Shown: positions 1 to 8,734 of the stretch, piece by piece
Layout of the letters: every line of letters starts with the position of its first letter
Numbering within the stretch: the stretch's first letter is position 1
Assembly: GCA_945877005.1 (NCBI GenBank)
Contig: CAMCQL010000043.1
Span: 1-11,072 of the forward strand
Length of the DNA stretch: 11,072 bases
Reading direction: 5' to 3'
Origin: Chryseobacterium gleum
GTDB taxonomy: Bacteria; Bacteroidota; Bacteroidia; Flavobacteriales_D; Crocinitomicaceae
The notes under the pieces: model-generated
What the model was told of the DNA's origin: nothing
What the model saw: the letters and a program-made list of their open reading frames with translations, nothing else
Databases searched by the model: none
Translations under genes and position numbers: made by a program

Positions 1-440
1 GCAGCTAATTCAAATTCAGAGGGTTTGTCGTTTCGTAATACTTGACCACTATTGTCAGTAAAAGTTATTTCACCTAGACTAAAGTACCTCAACGCACCTG
101 AAATTGCATGACGTTCTCTAATTCTTTTGTATCCTGACAGGTAGGATAAGTGAATATCGTTGGTAAGTTGACGTAGCCAAGGAACATATGAAATTCCTAT
201 TTCACCTCCTTTTTTTGAAAAAGCGGTAGCTGCAGTATTCCAATAAATTGAACTTGCAGTTGCGCTTAATGCTGTTCCGGCATCGCCTAAAGCTCCTGAT
301 CGTGAATCTGGATTAATGCTTAGAAAAGGCATTGAAGTAGTAATAGCGTTCAATTGGAGTTGGTTAGAGGTTACACCAGATTGGCCAAAAGAAAAAGAAC
401 TTGCAATTAAAAGAATAATTAGGGTAAGTTTTTTTGTCAT
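1..440 (-). CDS. porV: PorV, type IX secretion outer-membrane shuttle protein (partial, 3' end outside window)
   Basis: PorV (LptO) is an outer-membrane beta-barrel of the T9SS. It binds the C-terminal signal domain of cargo leaving the translocon and carries it to the PorU-containing attachment complex. The first 146 codons are visible. The protein opens with a lysine pair, a hydrophobic stretch and a Ser-Phe-Gly-Gln end near residue 20, which looks like a type I signal peptide. Family landmarks follow: PFLSINPDSRSG (residues 38-49), LGDAG (51-55), an aromatic YWN at 66-68, and a KKGG-GISY-PWLRQL stretch leading into the first strands. The start ATG (438-440) is the only one that places the signal peptide at the N-terminus. 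It lies 64 nt downstream of porU in the same direction, the porU-porV order known from Flavobacterium. The C-terminal part cannot be assessed. A PorP/PorQ-like relative is the main alternative, but the motif match and position favour PorV. Confidence 0.9.
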   Translation of the reverse strand, partial: MTKKLTLIILLIASSFSFGQSGVTSNQLQLNAITTSMPFLSINPDSRSGALGDAGTALSATASSIYWNTAATAFSKKGGEIGISYVPWLRQLTNDIHLSYLSGYKRIRERHAISGALRYFSLGEITFTDNSGQVLRNDKPSEFELA

Positions 441-464
441 AATTATGAATTTTATTCAATACTA

Positions 465-472
465 CAAATATA
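465..472 (-). promoter_or_regulatory. Candidate -7 promoter element for porV
   Basis: The minus strand reads TATATTTG here, a full match to the Bacteroidota -7 consensus TAnnTTTG. It would put transcription start about 20 nt before the porV ATG. I see no clear TTG -33 element at the expected spacing. It is a candidate for extra porV expression independent of the upstream genes, not proof of it; AT-rich DNA produces chance matches. Confidence 0.4.
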
Positions 473-504
473 AACGTAAAGAAATAAGATTTATTGTGTT
501 GTTG

Positions 505-3500
505 TTATAATAAAATTAATTTTTCTATTTTTTCAACAGTTTCATTGTTGTTATTAGTTATGATAAGTCGATAAACATAAACACCTTTTGCAAGTTGATC
601 TCCAAATTCATCTTTTCCATCCCAATCAATACTAACTAAATTCGTTGTTGGTGTTAGTGTTTTTTCGAACTGTTGAACTACTTTTCCTGTAATCGTCATA
701 ATTTGTAACCGTGTATTGATTTGTCTACCTGTTTGGTTGTGTTCAAATAAAAATGTTGTTTTGCTTGTGAATGGATTGGGGTAATTGATTAATCGTTGCA
801 CATCAATTTTTGTTGATTCACTGACGTGAAAGTTGATGGTTGAAGAAGATGAATTGTTTAAATTATCCCAAGCTTTTAATTTTAGTTGATGTTTTCCTGG
901 TGTGATTCGTGAAAATCTATAGTTTATTTTCCCTGATTGATAGGTGTTTAGGTCTGAAGTGTAATAGTTGTTAAATTCAATCAGTTGACTCGTTTCGCCA
1001 TCTAAAACACCTGTTATTGAATGCCCGATTCCATTGGTTGAAATATTTATTCCATTGCTGTCTTTCAGTTCAATATACAAAGTTGGAGATTCATTGACCA
1101 TACCACCATCTATAAAAGTGGGGTCATTCAAATAGGCCAGTAGTGTTGGACCTATTGAATCTTTTTCAGTAAGGTTATTAATTCCTCCGATTACGATTGA
1201 ATTGTTAACACCCAATCCATCCGTAATTTCATTTTGTCCGTACACTGCAAATTTCCCTGCTCCGTAAGAGTAATTTAGGTCTTTTGGTAGTTTGAATCGA
1301 AGTTTAAATCTTCCATTTTTTAAGGATGCTCTCCCTTTAAAAAGTAAACTAGTTTGAGTGGTAAATGGAATGACTGGTGAATCTGAATTTTGTCCCAATG
1401 TAGCAACTTGCATTGGTTTATCATATATTGTGAGTAGAATTTCACCATCTGTGAGTTTTGAAGCAAGCGTCGAATTAATTTTTCCAGTTACTTCAACAAG
1501 ATCTAATGCTTTAAGTGTGTCATTAAAGTTCGCGATTGCTGTTTTATTGATACTATCGATACTGATTTTTTCTTTAGGCAAACCAATTTGAAGTGCAGGA
1601 TCACCTATTAATGTAAAACTTCGTTTGTTGTTACTTGAACCAGCTAAATTTTTTGTTCGTCTGATGATTTCACCAAAAGTAAGTGGTTGGTTGTTTTCGT
1701 CTCGTTCAAAAACAGATTGATAGAAGCTGATTCCAGTCAGGGTGTTGACACTGAAAAAAACTGGTCGCGTAGTTGTCATTAGCGCAATCGCACCTCCGTC
1801 AGGCAGCAATGAAATCAGTTCTCCTGCTGATAATTTATCAGGGTTGTCGTATTTTGTAAATTCGCATGTCGAGGAAACAAATAGAGGGAGTTTAGGAGAA
1901 TTTTTCCAATTACTTATTTGGGGTAATGAAATAATTCGTTCCTCCGCAGCTCCTGATTCACCTCCATGACCTGTATAATTCATAATTAAACATCCGTCTG
2001 AAATGGTTGAATTAATTTTTGAAACAACATCAGGGTAACGTTCACCTCCACTTCCAAGGACTTGTTTGCTAGCGTCACAATAAATCTTATCAATCACTAT
2101 TTCAGGATGATTGGTGGATATATATGCAGATTGTGGCTCGGCATCTTTTAAGATGAACCACCCATCTTCTTCGTCATCTGCTATTTGAACGATTTTAGTT
2201 CGCCAATCACCAAACACATTTTTTTCAGTAGGGTTAATATATGTCTTTATTTTTTCAATTAATTGCATTGCTTGATCATTGGTGGATACAAGCATTCTTC
2301 CTATCCCAACATCTACATCATCCATTCCAGAAATTGACTCGTCGTCATCCAATAACGCAAAATAATCATCGGATACCATTGCGTCTATATGGTTTTCTGA
2401 ATTGTCAAATTGATACGTCACAATTTTGTGGGAAGTTGAATTTGCTCTGTTTTTTGGGTCAAAAGTTCCATCGCCGAAAAGTAATACGTTTTTCAATTGT
2501 CTCTCAGGATCGTTTTTGTAACGGTCGTAAAACATTTTAACACACCATTTGATTCCAGTAGGATCTTGTATCCCACAAGAAAATTCGTTAAAAAGTTCTT
2601 CTAGTACTATAATTTGTGTCTTTGTACCTTGGTTTTCATGGATGTTTTTTAACTCTTGAGCTTGATTTTTAAATTCATTCAGGGTAATAATCAGAAGATT
2701 CGCATAGTCGGAACCATGTAGATTTTGAGTGTAAACCTTTTCTGTGAATTGAGGTGAATAAATGTCTTTTAGTTGAAAAAGAACAATTTCTCTCAATGTA
2801 TCAGTAGGTAAAATAAATGTACTAGAGGAAGATTGTGATTGGAGTGGAACCATAAGACATTCATACGGTGAAGTCACATCCCAAGCCATAAGTTCATTTG
2901 TTGCATTAACAATTTCAAATTTCGTAGTTGAATTGGTTAAAACTGTTTGTAAATCTCGGATGCGTAATTGAAAATTAGGATATGTTATTTTACATCGGGT
3001 ATTTAATTCAATTTTATCAATGTGAAGCGCAACTGCAGAGTTTTTCCGATTGAAGCGAACTAATAGCGGTATTGAACTGATCCCTTTGTTGGGAAGTTTG
3101 AAGTTGGATTCAGAACGAATGTAATCAGTGGAAATAGAACTAACTTCAGAAGATAGGAGTCGAGATTGGTTGTTAAATACTTCAATAGAATTCCCTGTAC
3201 TTCTTGCGTTGGTTGCATATGAAAATTGAAAATTACTTTCGGTTGTTGTAGTGGAGGGTAAATTAAATTGATAGTTTTTCTCTAATTCAATATCAAGAAT
3301 CTCTCCATACCATCGTTTGCCCGCATTGATCAATGAATGGTCTTCTTTTTCAATGATATCGTAATAATCAAATTCATTGGTTGTTTTGGTGAAGACTGAG
3401 TAAGTAGGGTAGGACTGAATTCTCTTTGGTGTTTCAGAGGACGAAATTCTTAAATAATAATAAGAAACATCATTGTAGATGTTTAAATCTCTATAAAATT

Positions 3501-4278
3501 TTCCGTCTTTATTTTTCCAACGACTTGCCCCATAGGCATGAAATAATATGTAATCTTCTTTTGAGAAAGTTGTACCAATGGAAGGGGAAATGAAAATAGC
3601 ATTATTTTGTAAATCATCAGGACGAGGTAGGTTGTTTTGTTCAGGCAATCTTCCACTCGCATTTCCATAGATATGAATGTGTTGTTTTGAAAGATTGGCT
3701 GTATTTATTCCGTAATTCAATAAATCTTGGTAAGTAACTTTATAAATTCCATCTTTTGAAATAGCAAGTTTGATCCAAGTGTCGGAAGGATTTGAAAAAA
3801 CTGATTTTGATGCAAAATTTGAACTGCGCTTCTTTTTAACAAGGTTTGGTGAAAGTTCAAGTGAAAGTTTTTCGATTTTGTAAAATTGATTATTTTCTTG
3901 AATATATGGAAAGAGTTTAAAGTGGAGTTCTTTTTTAGTGTTACTGATTTTTGATTCAAAAGATACTTCTGTAGGTATTTCAATTCCATTGGAAGAAAAA
4001 TAGAAAGATGTTTCTTTTGATAAGATTGTTTTTTGTAGAACCTTACATTTGATTATAGAGGTCTCACGTTCAGCTACTTCGATGGTTTTTTCTAAAAAGG
4101 GTTTGTGTCCTTCTAATTCCATTCCTGAAAAATTAGGAATTAGGTAGTCGGAGCCCAACTGTTTTGTTGAAATAGGTGAAAGGTGTTCAATGTCCAGCTG
4201 GATGGTCTGTGCAGAAAGATTAAATGATGAAAAAACACTTAATGCAAGAATAAATAAGGTACGACTGTATGTATTCAT
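505..4278 (-). CDS. porU: PorU, type IX secretion C-terminal signal peptidase/sortase (peptidase family C25)
   Basis: PorU is the gingipain-related cysteine protease of the T9SS. It works on the cell surface with PorV, removes the C-terminal domain of secreted cargo and joins the protein to anionic lipopolysaccharide. The 1257-residue length fits the family. Residues 1-23 form a signal peptide (cut likely before Gln24). A gingipain-propeptide-like region follows to about 500, with the motif DTWIKLAISKDGIYKVT near 166-182. The C25 domain spans roughly 525-900. The catalytic pair is visible: His771 in NYTGHGGE and Cys805 in SSTCEF. Ig-like segments come after it. Residues about 1166-1257 form a T9SS C-terminal signal domain with YPNPF, a central DGKDEFG and a closing GVYVYRL strand, so PorU is itself T9SS cargo. 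It lies 28 nt after the antiporter gene and 64 nt before porV. No frameshift or missing key residue is seen. Confidence 0.96.
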   Translation of the reverse strand: MNTYSRTLFILALSVFSSFNLSAQTIQLDIEHLSPISTKQLGSDYLIPNFSGMELEGHKPFLEKTIEVAERETSIIKCKVLQKTILSKETSFYFSSNGIEIPTEVSFESKISNTKKELHFKLFPYIQENNQFYKIEKLSLELSPNLVKKKRSSNFASKSVFSNPSDTWIKLAISKDGIYKVTYQDLLNYGINTANLSKQHIHIYGNASGRLPEQNNLPRPDDLQNNAIFISPSIGTTFSKEDYILFHAYGASRWKNKDGKFYRDLNIYNDVSYYYLRISSSETPKRIQSYPTYSVFTKTTNEFDYYDIIEKEDHSLINAGKRWYGEILDIELEKNYQFNLPSTTTTESNFQFSYATNARSTGNSIEVFNNQSRLLSSEVSSISTDYIRSESNFKLPNKGISSIPLLVRFNRKNSAVALHIDKIELNTRCKITYPNFQLRIRDLQTVLTNSTTKFEIVNATNELMAWDVTSPYECLMVPLQSQSSSSTFILPTDTLREIVLFQLKDIYSPQFTEKVYTQNLHGSDYANLLIITLNEFKNQAQELKNIHENQGTKTQIIVLEELFNEFSCGIQDPTGIKWCVKMFYDRYKNDPERQLKNVLLFGDGTFDPKNRANSTSHKIVTYQFDNSENHIDAMVSDDYFALLDDDESISGMDDVDVGIGRMLVSTNDQAMQLIEKIKTYINPTEKNVFGDWRTKIVQIADDEEDGWFILKDAEPQSAYISTNHPEIVIDKIYCDASKQVLGSGGERYPDVVSKINSTISDGCLIMNYTGHGGESGAAEERIISLPQISNWKNSPKLPLFVSSTCEFTKYDNPDKLSAGELISLLPDGGAIALMTTTRPVFFSVNTLTGISFYQSVFERDENNQPLTFGEIIRRTKNLAGSSNNKRSFTLIGDPALQIGLPKEKISIDSINKTAIANFNDTLKALDLVEVTGKINSTLASKLTDGEILLTIYDKPMQVATLGQNSDSPVIPFTTQTSLLFKGRASLKNGRFKLRFKLPKDLNYSYGAGKFAVYGQNEITDGLGVNNSIVIGGINNLTEKDSIGPTLLAYLNDPTFIDGGMVNESPTLYIELKDSNGINISTNGIGHSITGVLDGETSQLIEFNNYYTSDLNTYQSGKINYRFSRITPGKHQLKLKAWDNLNNSSSSTINFHVSESTKIDVQRLINYPNPFTSKTTFLFEHNQTGRQINTRLQIMTITGKVVQQFEKTLTPTTNLVSIDWDGKDEFGDQLAKGVYVYRLIITNNNNETVEKIEKLILL

Positions 4279-4306
4279 GCTTGTTTTTTTACATATTTGG
4301 GGAGAA

Positions 4307-6577
4307 CTAAGGTTTGATAATCAATGTGGAAGGAGCATTGTTTAACCATTCTTCGTCTTCAACTACTAAAGACTCCCAGCTTTCAATACTTACCATCATT
4401 AAATCATAGTTATTAATTAATTTTTTTTCAATTTCCCATTCTTTAAGTATTTCTAAATGGTCAGGGACGTATTCAGCGATTAATTTAAGGCGTTCATTCA
4501 GTTCGTCATTGGATTGAATGTAACCATTGATATCTACAAGTGTAATACGAGCTTCTGCATTGTTAATTAATTTTTGAAAATAATTCACTAATTGAATATC
4601 AGACTCTGTCAAGAAAGGTATAATAATACGTTCTATTTTCGTTAATTTCTTTTCAATTAGAATTCCTACAGGTATATTTGATCCTGTTAAAATCTCGCGT
4701 GTTCTTTCATCAAAATGTGATTTGTCGAATAATTTTTCTTTTCCTGTAAGTTTGTTTTTGAGTCTCTCAGGACTCATAATACTTGTTGTAAATCCTAAAA
4801 CTTTCCCTAAAAAACTTCCCTCATAGATCGATTGACCAATACCTATCAATAATAAATCGTAACCTCCTTTGTTACCTTCTTCGAAAATATCTGTATTAAT
4901 ATCGTTCGATGCTTTGAAAATAGGGGTAATACGTTGTTTTAATAGTTTTGATTCATCAATAATTGGAGACATTATCTCTTCTTCATAATCTTTGATGTTG
5001 AATTGATGAATTTCACTGGTTTGAGCTAAGTGCATCGTAGCTATTTCAGCTTTTGTATTTAATTTTTTCACAAAACTATTAGCAAGTCTAAGTAAAGCCC
5101 TGCCTCTTTCTGAATTTCCAAAAGAGATTAAAATTTTAAAATTGACGGAGTCTTCAGTTATACCCAATGTGTTTTTGGATACTTTTTTGAAGGCCCATTC
5201 GATAAAGTCCAACGCAGGTCCTGTCATGAAAGTTGTGACCAACGCCATTATGACCATCATTGCAAAGATTTCGGGAGTTAGAATTCCTAAGTCATAACCT
5301 ATATTTAGTACAACAAGTTCCATTAGACCACGTGTATTCATCAACGCTCCAATGATCAATGAATTCTTCCAGTTTTGACCTACAAAACGAGCAGCGAGTG
5401 CACTTCCAATGAATTTACCTGCTACTGCAACCATGATTATTACTCCAGTGATTTTCCATAGATAAATATCATTCAATAATCCAATTTGTGTTCTTAGTCC
5501 TGTGAATACAAAGAACAAAGGAAGTAATAATACTAATGCAATATCTTCCACTTTTTCAATAAAGATATCTCTGAATTTAGTGTTTTCAGGCATAATTGCA
5601 CCTGTCATAAATGCACCAAATAAAGCATGGATTCCTATGACTTCTGTTGCCCAAGATGAAAAGATAAGGGTTATAAAAAAAATTGCAACAATTGATTTAG
5701 TTAAGTGAGTTTTTTCAGCGTTGACATCACCAATTCGTTTTAAAAATGGACGAACCAATTTTAACATTACTAACACGTAAATTGCCGCCAATGCAATTGT
5801 GTAAAGTGCACTTACAAAAGAACCTGCTTTTACAATTGCGATTACAATTGCTAAAATGCACCACGCTGTAATGTCGTCTGCTGCGGCACAAGTAATGATT
5901 ACAGTTCCTAATTTTGTTTTATGCATCCCACGTTCTTGGATGATTCTTGCCAGCACAGGAAATGCTGTAATACTCATTGCGATCCCCAGAAAGAGTGCAA
6001 AGGAAATAAATTGGGTGCCTTCAGGGGCAAATGAATCATATACAAAATAAGCCAAGCCCATTCCTAATGCAAATGGGATAATGATGCTCGCATGACTAAT
6101 AACTACTGCATCGTTTGCTTTGTTTTTTAGCACTTTAATATCGAGCTCCATCCCAATCACAAACATGAAGAGAATTAGGCCTATTTGACTTAAAAACTGT
6201 AAATTTCCTAGTGATTCTTTAGGGAATAATGCCAATGAAAATTCAGGGAAATACAATCCGAGTAAAGAGGGTCCCAAAAGTATACCCGCTAAAATTTCTC
6301 CGATTACTGTGGGTTGTCCAATTTTCTTAAAAAACCAACCGAAAAAACGTGCAACGAGAATGATTGTTAAAATTTGAATTAAAAGAATCGCTAAAGGATG
6401 TTCTAAATTGTGAAACAGCGTTTTTTTGAATTCCGTCCATTGAGAGTTAGATGCAACGGGTAATCTTATTTTTTTTCCTAATTCTAATCTTGATCCGAAA
6501 ATAATAATCCAGTAAATGGCATACGAGAAAAAACCAATCGTAGTAATGTAAAAGATTAAATTTTTAAATTTTTTCAT
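4307..6577 (-). CDS. CPA2-family cation/proton antiporter with universal-stress-like cytoplasmic tail
   Basis: This is an inner-membrane monovalent cation/H+ antiporter of the CPA2 (Kef/CHX-like) family, exchanging K+ or Na+ for protons. The transport domain covers about residues 60-465 with a dozen hydrophobic segments. Landmarks are QPTVIGEILAGILLGPSLLG (88-107), FMFVIGMELD (137-146), the paired acidic residues Asp234-Asp235 in AAADDITAW expected at the ion-binding site, and MNTRGLMELVVLNIG (413-427). Residues 478-756 are soluble. They look like two tandem universal-stress-protein-like halves: one with GYDLLLIGIGQ (572-582), the other starting near IERIIIPFL (648-656) and ending in STLIIKP, much as in plant CHX exchangers. 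An extra hydrophobic helix (about 8-28) and a polar linker precede the usual first helix. The ion cannot be decided from sequence. A candidate promoter lies upstream, and porU follows after 28 nt. Confidence 0.9.
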   Translation of the reverse strand: MKKFKNLIFYITTIGFFSYAIYWIIIFGSRLELGKKIRLPVASNSQWTEFKKTLFHNLEHPLAILLIQILTIILVARFFGWFFKKIGQPTVIGEILAGILLGPSLLGLYFPEFSLALFPKESLGNLQFLSQIGLILFMFVIGMELDIKVLKNKANDAVVISHASIIIPFALGMGLAYFVYDSFAPEGTQFISFALFLGIAMSITAFPVLARIIQERGMHKTKLGTVIITCAAADDITAWCILAIVIAIVKAGSFVSALYTIALAAIYVLVMLKLVRPFLKRIGDVNAEKTHLTKSIVAIFFITLIFSSWATEVIGIHALFGAFMTGAIMPENTKFRDIFIEKVEDIALVLLLPLFFVFTGLRTQIGLLNDIYLWKITGVIIMVAVAGKFIGSALAARFVGQNWKNSLIIGALMNTRGLMELVVLNIGYDLGILTPEIFAMMVIMALVTTFMTGPALDFIEWAFKKVSKNTLGITEDSVNFKILISFGNSERGRALLRLANSFVKKLNTKAEIATMHLAQTSEIHQFNIKDYEEEIMSPIIDESKLLKQRITPIFKASNDINTDIFEEGNKGGYDLLLIGIGQSIYEGSFLGKVLGFTTSIMSPERLKNKLTGKEKLFDKSHFDERTREILTGSNIPVGILIEKKLTKIERIIIPFLTESDIQLVNYFQKLINNAEARITLVDINGYIQSNDELNERLKLIAEYVPDHLEILKEWEIEKKLINNYDLMMVSIESWESLVVEDEEWLNNAPSTLIIKP

Positions 6578-6806
6578 CCGTAATTTTCGCGTAGCTATTC
6601 AGACACAAAGAAAATAAAAAAAAATCACGAAAGAAATCAAATCTAACGTTCGAATCAATGATTTATTAACAATTCAAAACTTATTTTAGTACCGATAGCG
6701 AATTTTAATTTAGAGTGTGTTTTTTAATTCAAAGACGGTCGCAAAAGTTATAAATTGATTCGGTTTAAAAATTCAACGATGAGTTAGGGGTTTTAACTAC
6801 GGTCTT
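6578..6806. other. 229-nt AT-rich intergenic region
   Basis: This gap separates the TIP30-like gene (ends 6807) from the antiporter (starts 6577), both on the minus strand. It holds a candidate promoter at 6638-6645 and a weak 5-bp inverted repeat at 6782-6798 with no following T-run. I see no small gene, RNA gene or repeat in it. It is the largest gap in the window and probably marks the boundary between two transcription units. Confidence 0.6.
6638..6645 (-). promoter_or_regulatory. Candidate -7 promoter element for antiporter-porU-porV
   Basis: The minus strand reads TAGATTTG, matching the Bacteroidota TAnnTTTG -7 consensus. Transcription would begin near 6632, giving a leader of about 55 nt before the antiporter ATG. 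The nearest TTG triplets upstream are about 10 and 24 nt away, outside or at the edge of the usual 17-23 nt spacing, so the -33 part is weak. Confidence 0.4.
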
Positions 6807-7442
6807 TCAATGAATATTTTCGATGATTGTTGTCCCTTTGGTGTTTAAAAAAGAGGAATGAATCATCTTTTGGGACAATGTAACGATAGAAGTTGGCGCA
6901 TATTTTTTCATGAATTTGAATTTCCCTAATGCACGCATTATTTTCAGTGCTAATTGTTCAAAAGGTCTTTTTTCTTTTCTATTGCCTTCCAATATAGAAG
7001 GTTGAAAAATAAAGAAATGTTCAGGATTCAATGCGGAAAGTGCAGCTTCTAGTTTTCCTTTTGTGGAAAGGTAAAAATTTGTTGATTTTAAGTTTGCCCC
7101 TAAAGAAGAAACTAAAACGATTGTAGAACAACCATTTATTAAGGTTTCTTTGACAATTGATAAAGTGTAAGTGTAATCAATTTTGAACTGCTCTTTTTTT
7201 GTTTTTGCTTTCTTTAATGTGGTCCCTAAACAACAGAAGATTGAATCACCAATTAACTTATCTCGCCATTCATCTAATTGATCAAAATCTACAACATAAA
7301 TTTCTACTTTAGGTGAAGCATAGCGCAAAGGATTTCGAACAAATAACTTGATGCAATTGTATTCATCAGTTGTAATCAGTTGTTGAACCAATTCTTGGCC
7401 TACAAGTCCACTTGCGCCAATGACTATTGCGGTTTTGTTCAT
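6807..7442 (-). CDS. NAD(P)-binding Rossmann-fold protein, TIP30/HTATIP2-like atypical SDR
   Basis: This 211-residue cytoplasmic protein belongs to the atypical short-chain dehydrogenase group related to eukaryotic HTATIP2/TIP30 and bacterial NAD(P)H-binding oxidoreductases. The glycine-rich nucleotide loop GASGLVG is at residues 9-15 after a short beta strand. The family stretch FCCLGTTLKKAKTKKEQ lies at 69-85, with a VSSLGA strand at 111-116. The YxxxK pair is Tyr124-Lys128, and FQPSILEGNR (146-155) is typical of the group. Length is normal and no key residue is missing. The substrate is unknown; bacterial members are rarely characterised. The ATG at 7442 puts the nucleotide loop at the usual distance from the start. 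It lies 9 nt downstream of the HD-domain gene and is probably co-transcribed with it. The pairing may be positional only. Confidence 0.88.
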   Translation of the reverse strand: MNKTAIVIGASGLVGQELVQQLITTDEYNCIKLFVRNPLRYASPKVEIYVVDFDQLDEWRDKLIGDSIFCCLGTTLKKAKTKKEQFKIDYTYTLSIVKETLINGCSTIVLVSSLGANLKSTNFYLSTKGKLEAALSALNPEHFFIFQPSILEGNRKEKRPFEQLALKIMRALGKFKFMKKYAPTSIVTLSQKMIHSSFLNTKGTTIIENIH

Positions 7443-7451
7443 TTTATAGAA

Positions 7452-8690
7452 TTAGTTAGGGTAACACAAAAAATATTTTTCTACCGGGTGAGCAAGAGCA
7501 GAAATATTTAAATTGTCGGATGCTTTGGAGATATCAAGTAAACTTCCGTTTTTCATCAGTATATTGATTTTTTCTTTTTTCTTGTTGTAAGCGTTGTTTA
7601 TTAACTTATCGTGAAAAATAAAATATTCCACTTCTTTTTCGTTTAAATTATATTTTTCTTGAATAATCCCTTTTTCATGTTTAATTCTTACGATATCAAA
7701 AGGTTCTTTAGATATTTCAATTTTAAATAATTCTCTTTGTATAAGCTTTTTGCAGAGTAGTGATAATACTTTATCTGAATGTTGTTGCCATACTTTAACT
7801 GCACTTAGTACATCGTAATCATCTAGTTCTGCAAATTTCTCAAGAATATGAGGTTCGGAAATAAAATCTGAATGTTCAATTTTTTTTTCTAAAAAGAAGA
7901 GGAATGCTGGAGATCCAAATAATTCAATGTTTTGAGCAGAGAGCTCTTTCGCGCGTTGAATAATTCGAATGAGCATTTTTTCAGAAGAAACAACTGTTTT
8001 ATGAAGATACACTTGCCAATACATTAATCTTCTTGCAACTATAAATTTTTCAACAGAGTAAATACCTTTTTCTTCAAGAACTAATTCACCATCTTTTACA
8101 TTTAACATTTCAATAATCCGATCAGAGCCTATTTTACCTTCCGAAACACCCGTGTAAAAACTGTCACGATTAAGGTAGTCCAAGCGATCCATGTCAAGTT
8201 GACTAGAAACAAGTTGGTGTAAGAATTTTTTTGGATAGGTATTGCTAAAGACCTTCAACGTTTGTTCCAATTCTCCATTGAATTCTTTGTTCAATCGTGC
8301 GATAAAAAAGCTAGAAATGGATTCATGGCTTACGTTGTGAATTAAATCGTGTTCTAATGTATGGCTAAAAGGACCATGACCGATGTCGTGTAATAAAATT
8401 GCAATTAGAACTGCTTGTTCTTCTTCTGGTGTTATTTCGTGCCCTTTACGTCTAATGGTGGCAATTGCATTGGTCATAAGATGCATTGCTCCAATCACAT
8501 GATGAAAACGAGTATGTAAAGCCCCAGGATACACTAGATTTGTGAGTCCAAGTTGAGAAATTCTTCTCAAACGTTGAAAATAGGGATGTTGGATTAGATC
8601 GAAAATTAAGTCTGAAGGAATCGAAATAAAACCATAAACTGGATCATTAAAAATTTTCTTTTTGTTATTTCTATGAAATATTGGTCTCAA
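7452..8690 (-). CDS. HD-superfamily phosphohydrolase (SAMHD1/dGTPase-like), probable TTG start
   Basis: A 412-residue cytoplasmic metal-dependent phosphohydrolase. The H...HD...D metal set is visible: His64 in RFHH, His101-Asp102 in LLHDIGHGPFSH, and Asp168 in QLDMDRLDYLNRDS. This arrangement is that of SAMHD1 and dNTP triphosphohydrolases, so the substrate is likely a nucleotide, although bacterial members of this subgroup are mostly annotated only as HD-domain proteins. The C-terminal 200 residues are helical and charged, with no motif I recognise. The conserved N-terminal NDPVYGFI (15-22) begins shortly after the start. No in-frame ATG exists upstream within the intergenic region, and the next internal Met (69) lies inside the HD domain, so TTG at 8690 is the best start. 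A rare ATT a few codons upstream cannot be excluded. It is divergent from porX and 9 nt ahead of the TIP30-like gene. Confidence 0.92.
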   Translation of the reverse strand: MRPIFHRNNKKKIFNDPVYGFISIPSDLIFDLIQHPYFQRLRRISQLGLTNLVYPGALHTRFHHVIGAMHLMTNAIATIRRKGHEITPEEEQAVLIAILLHDIGHGPFSHTLEHDLIHNVSHESISSFFIARLNKEFNGELEQTLKVFSNTYPKKFLHQLVSSQLDMDRLDYLNRDSFYTGVSEGKIGSDRIIEMLNVKDGELVLEEKGIYSVEKFIVARRLMYWQVYLHKTVVSSEKMLIRIIQRAKELSAQNIELFGSPAFLFFLEKKIEHSDFISEPHILEKFAELDDYDVLSAVKVWQQHSDKVLSLLCKKLIQRELFKIEISKEPFDIVRIKHEKGIIQEKYNLNEKEVEYFIFHDKLINNAYNKKKEKINILMKNGSLLDISKASDNLNISALAHPVEKYFLCYPN

Positions 8691-8713
8691 TTGAATAATT
8701 TTAAAACGTTTTT

Positions 8714-8721
8714 CAAAGTTA
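8714..8721 (-). promoter_or_regulatory. Candidate -7 promoter element for the HD-phosphohydrolase gene
   Basis: The minus strand reads TAACTTTG, a match to TAnnTTTG, and predicts transcription starting about 17-20 nt before the TTG start codon. A TTTG lies 16 nt further upstream on the minus strand, just inside the first codons of divergent porX. It is a plausible -33 element at slightly short spacing. The promoter therefore appears to overlap the porX start. Confidence 0.5.
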
Positions 8722-8734
8722 AAAATATAAAGAT

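Noticed and set aside
316..510. Plus-strand open frame of 64 codons near the left edge.
   Set aside because: It is antisense to the start of porV, has no recognisable features, and porV on the minus strand has clear family motifs.
493..512. Short GTT-rich run between porU and porV, considered as a repeat or terminator.
   Set aside because: Only three or four imperfect units are present, partly within the porU stop region, with no stem-loop; simple low-complexity sequence explains it.
6782..6798. Inverted repeat AGTTA...TAACT just after the TIP30-like gene, considered as a terminator.
   Set aside because: The stem is only 5 AT-rich base pairs and no T-run follows on the minus strand, so it does not qualify as an intrinsic terminator.
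8696..8703. TAATTTTA as a -7 element for porX.
   Set aside because: It has one mismatch at the conserved final G and no TTG at suitable spacing upstream, so it is too weak to annotate in DNA this AT-rich.
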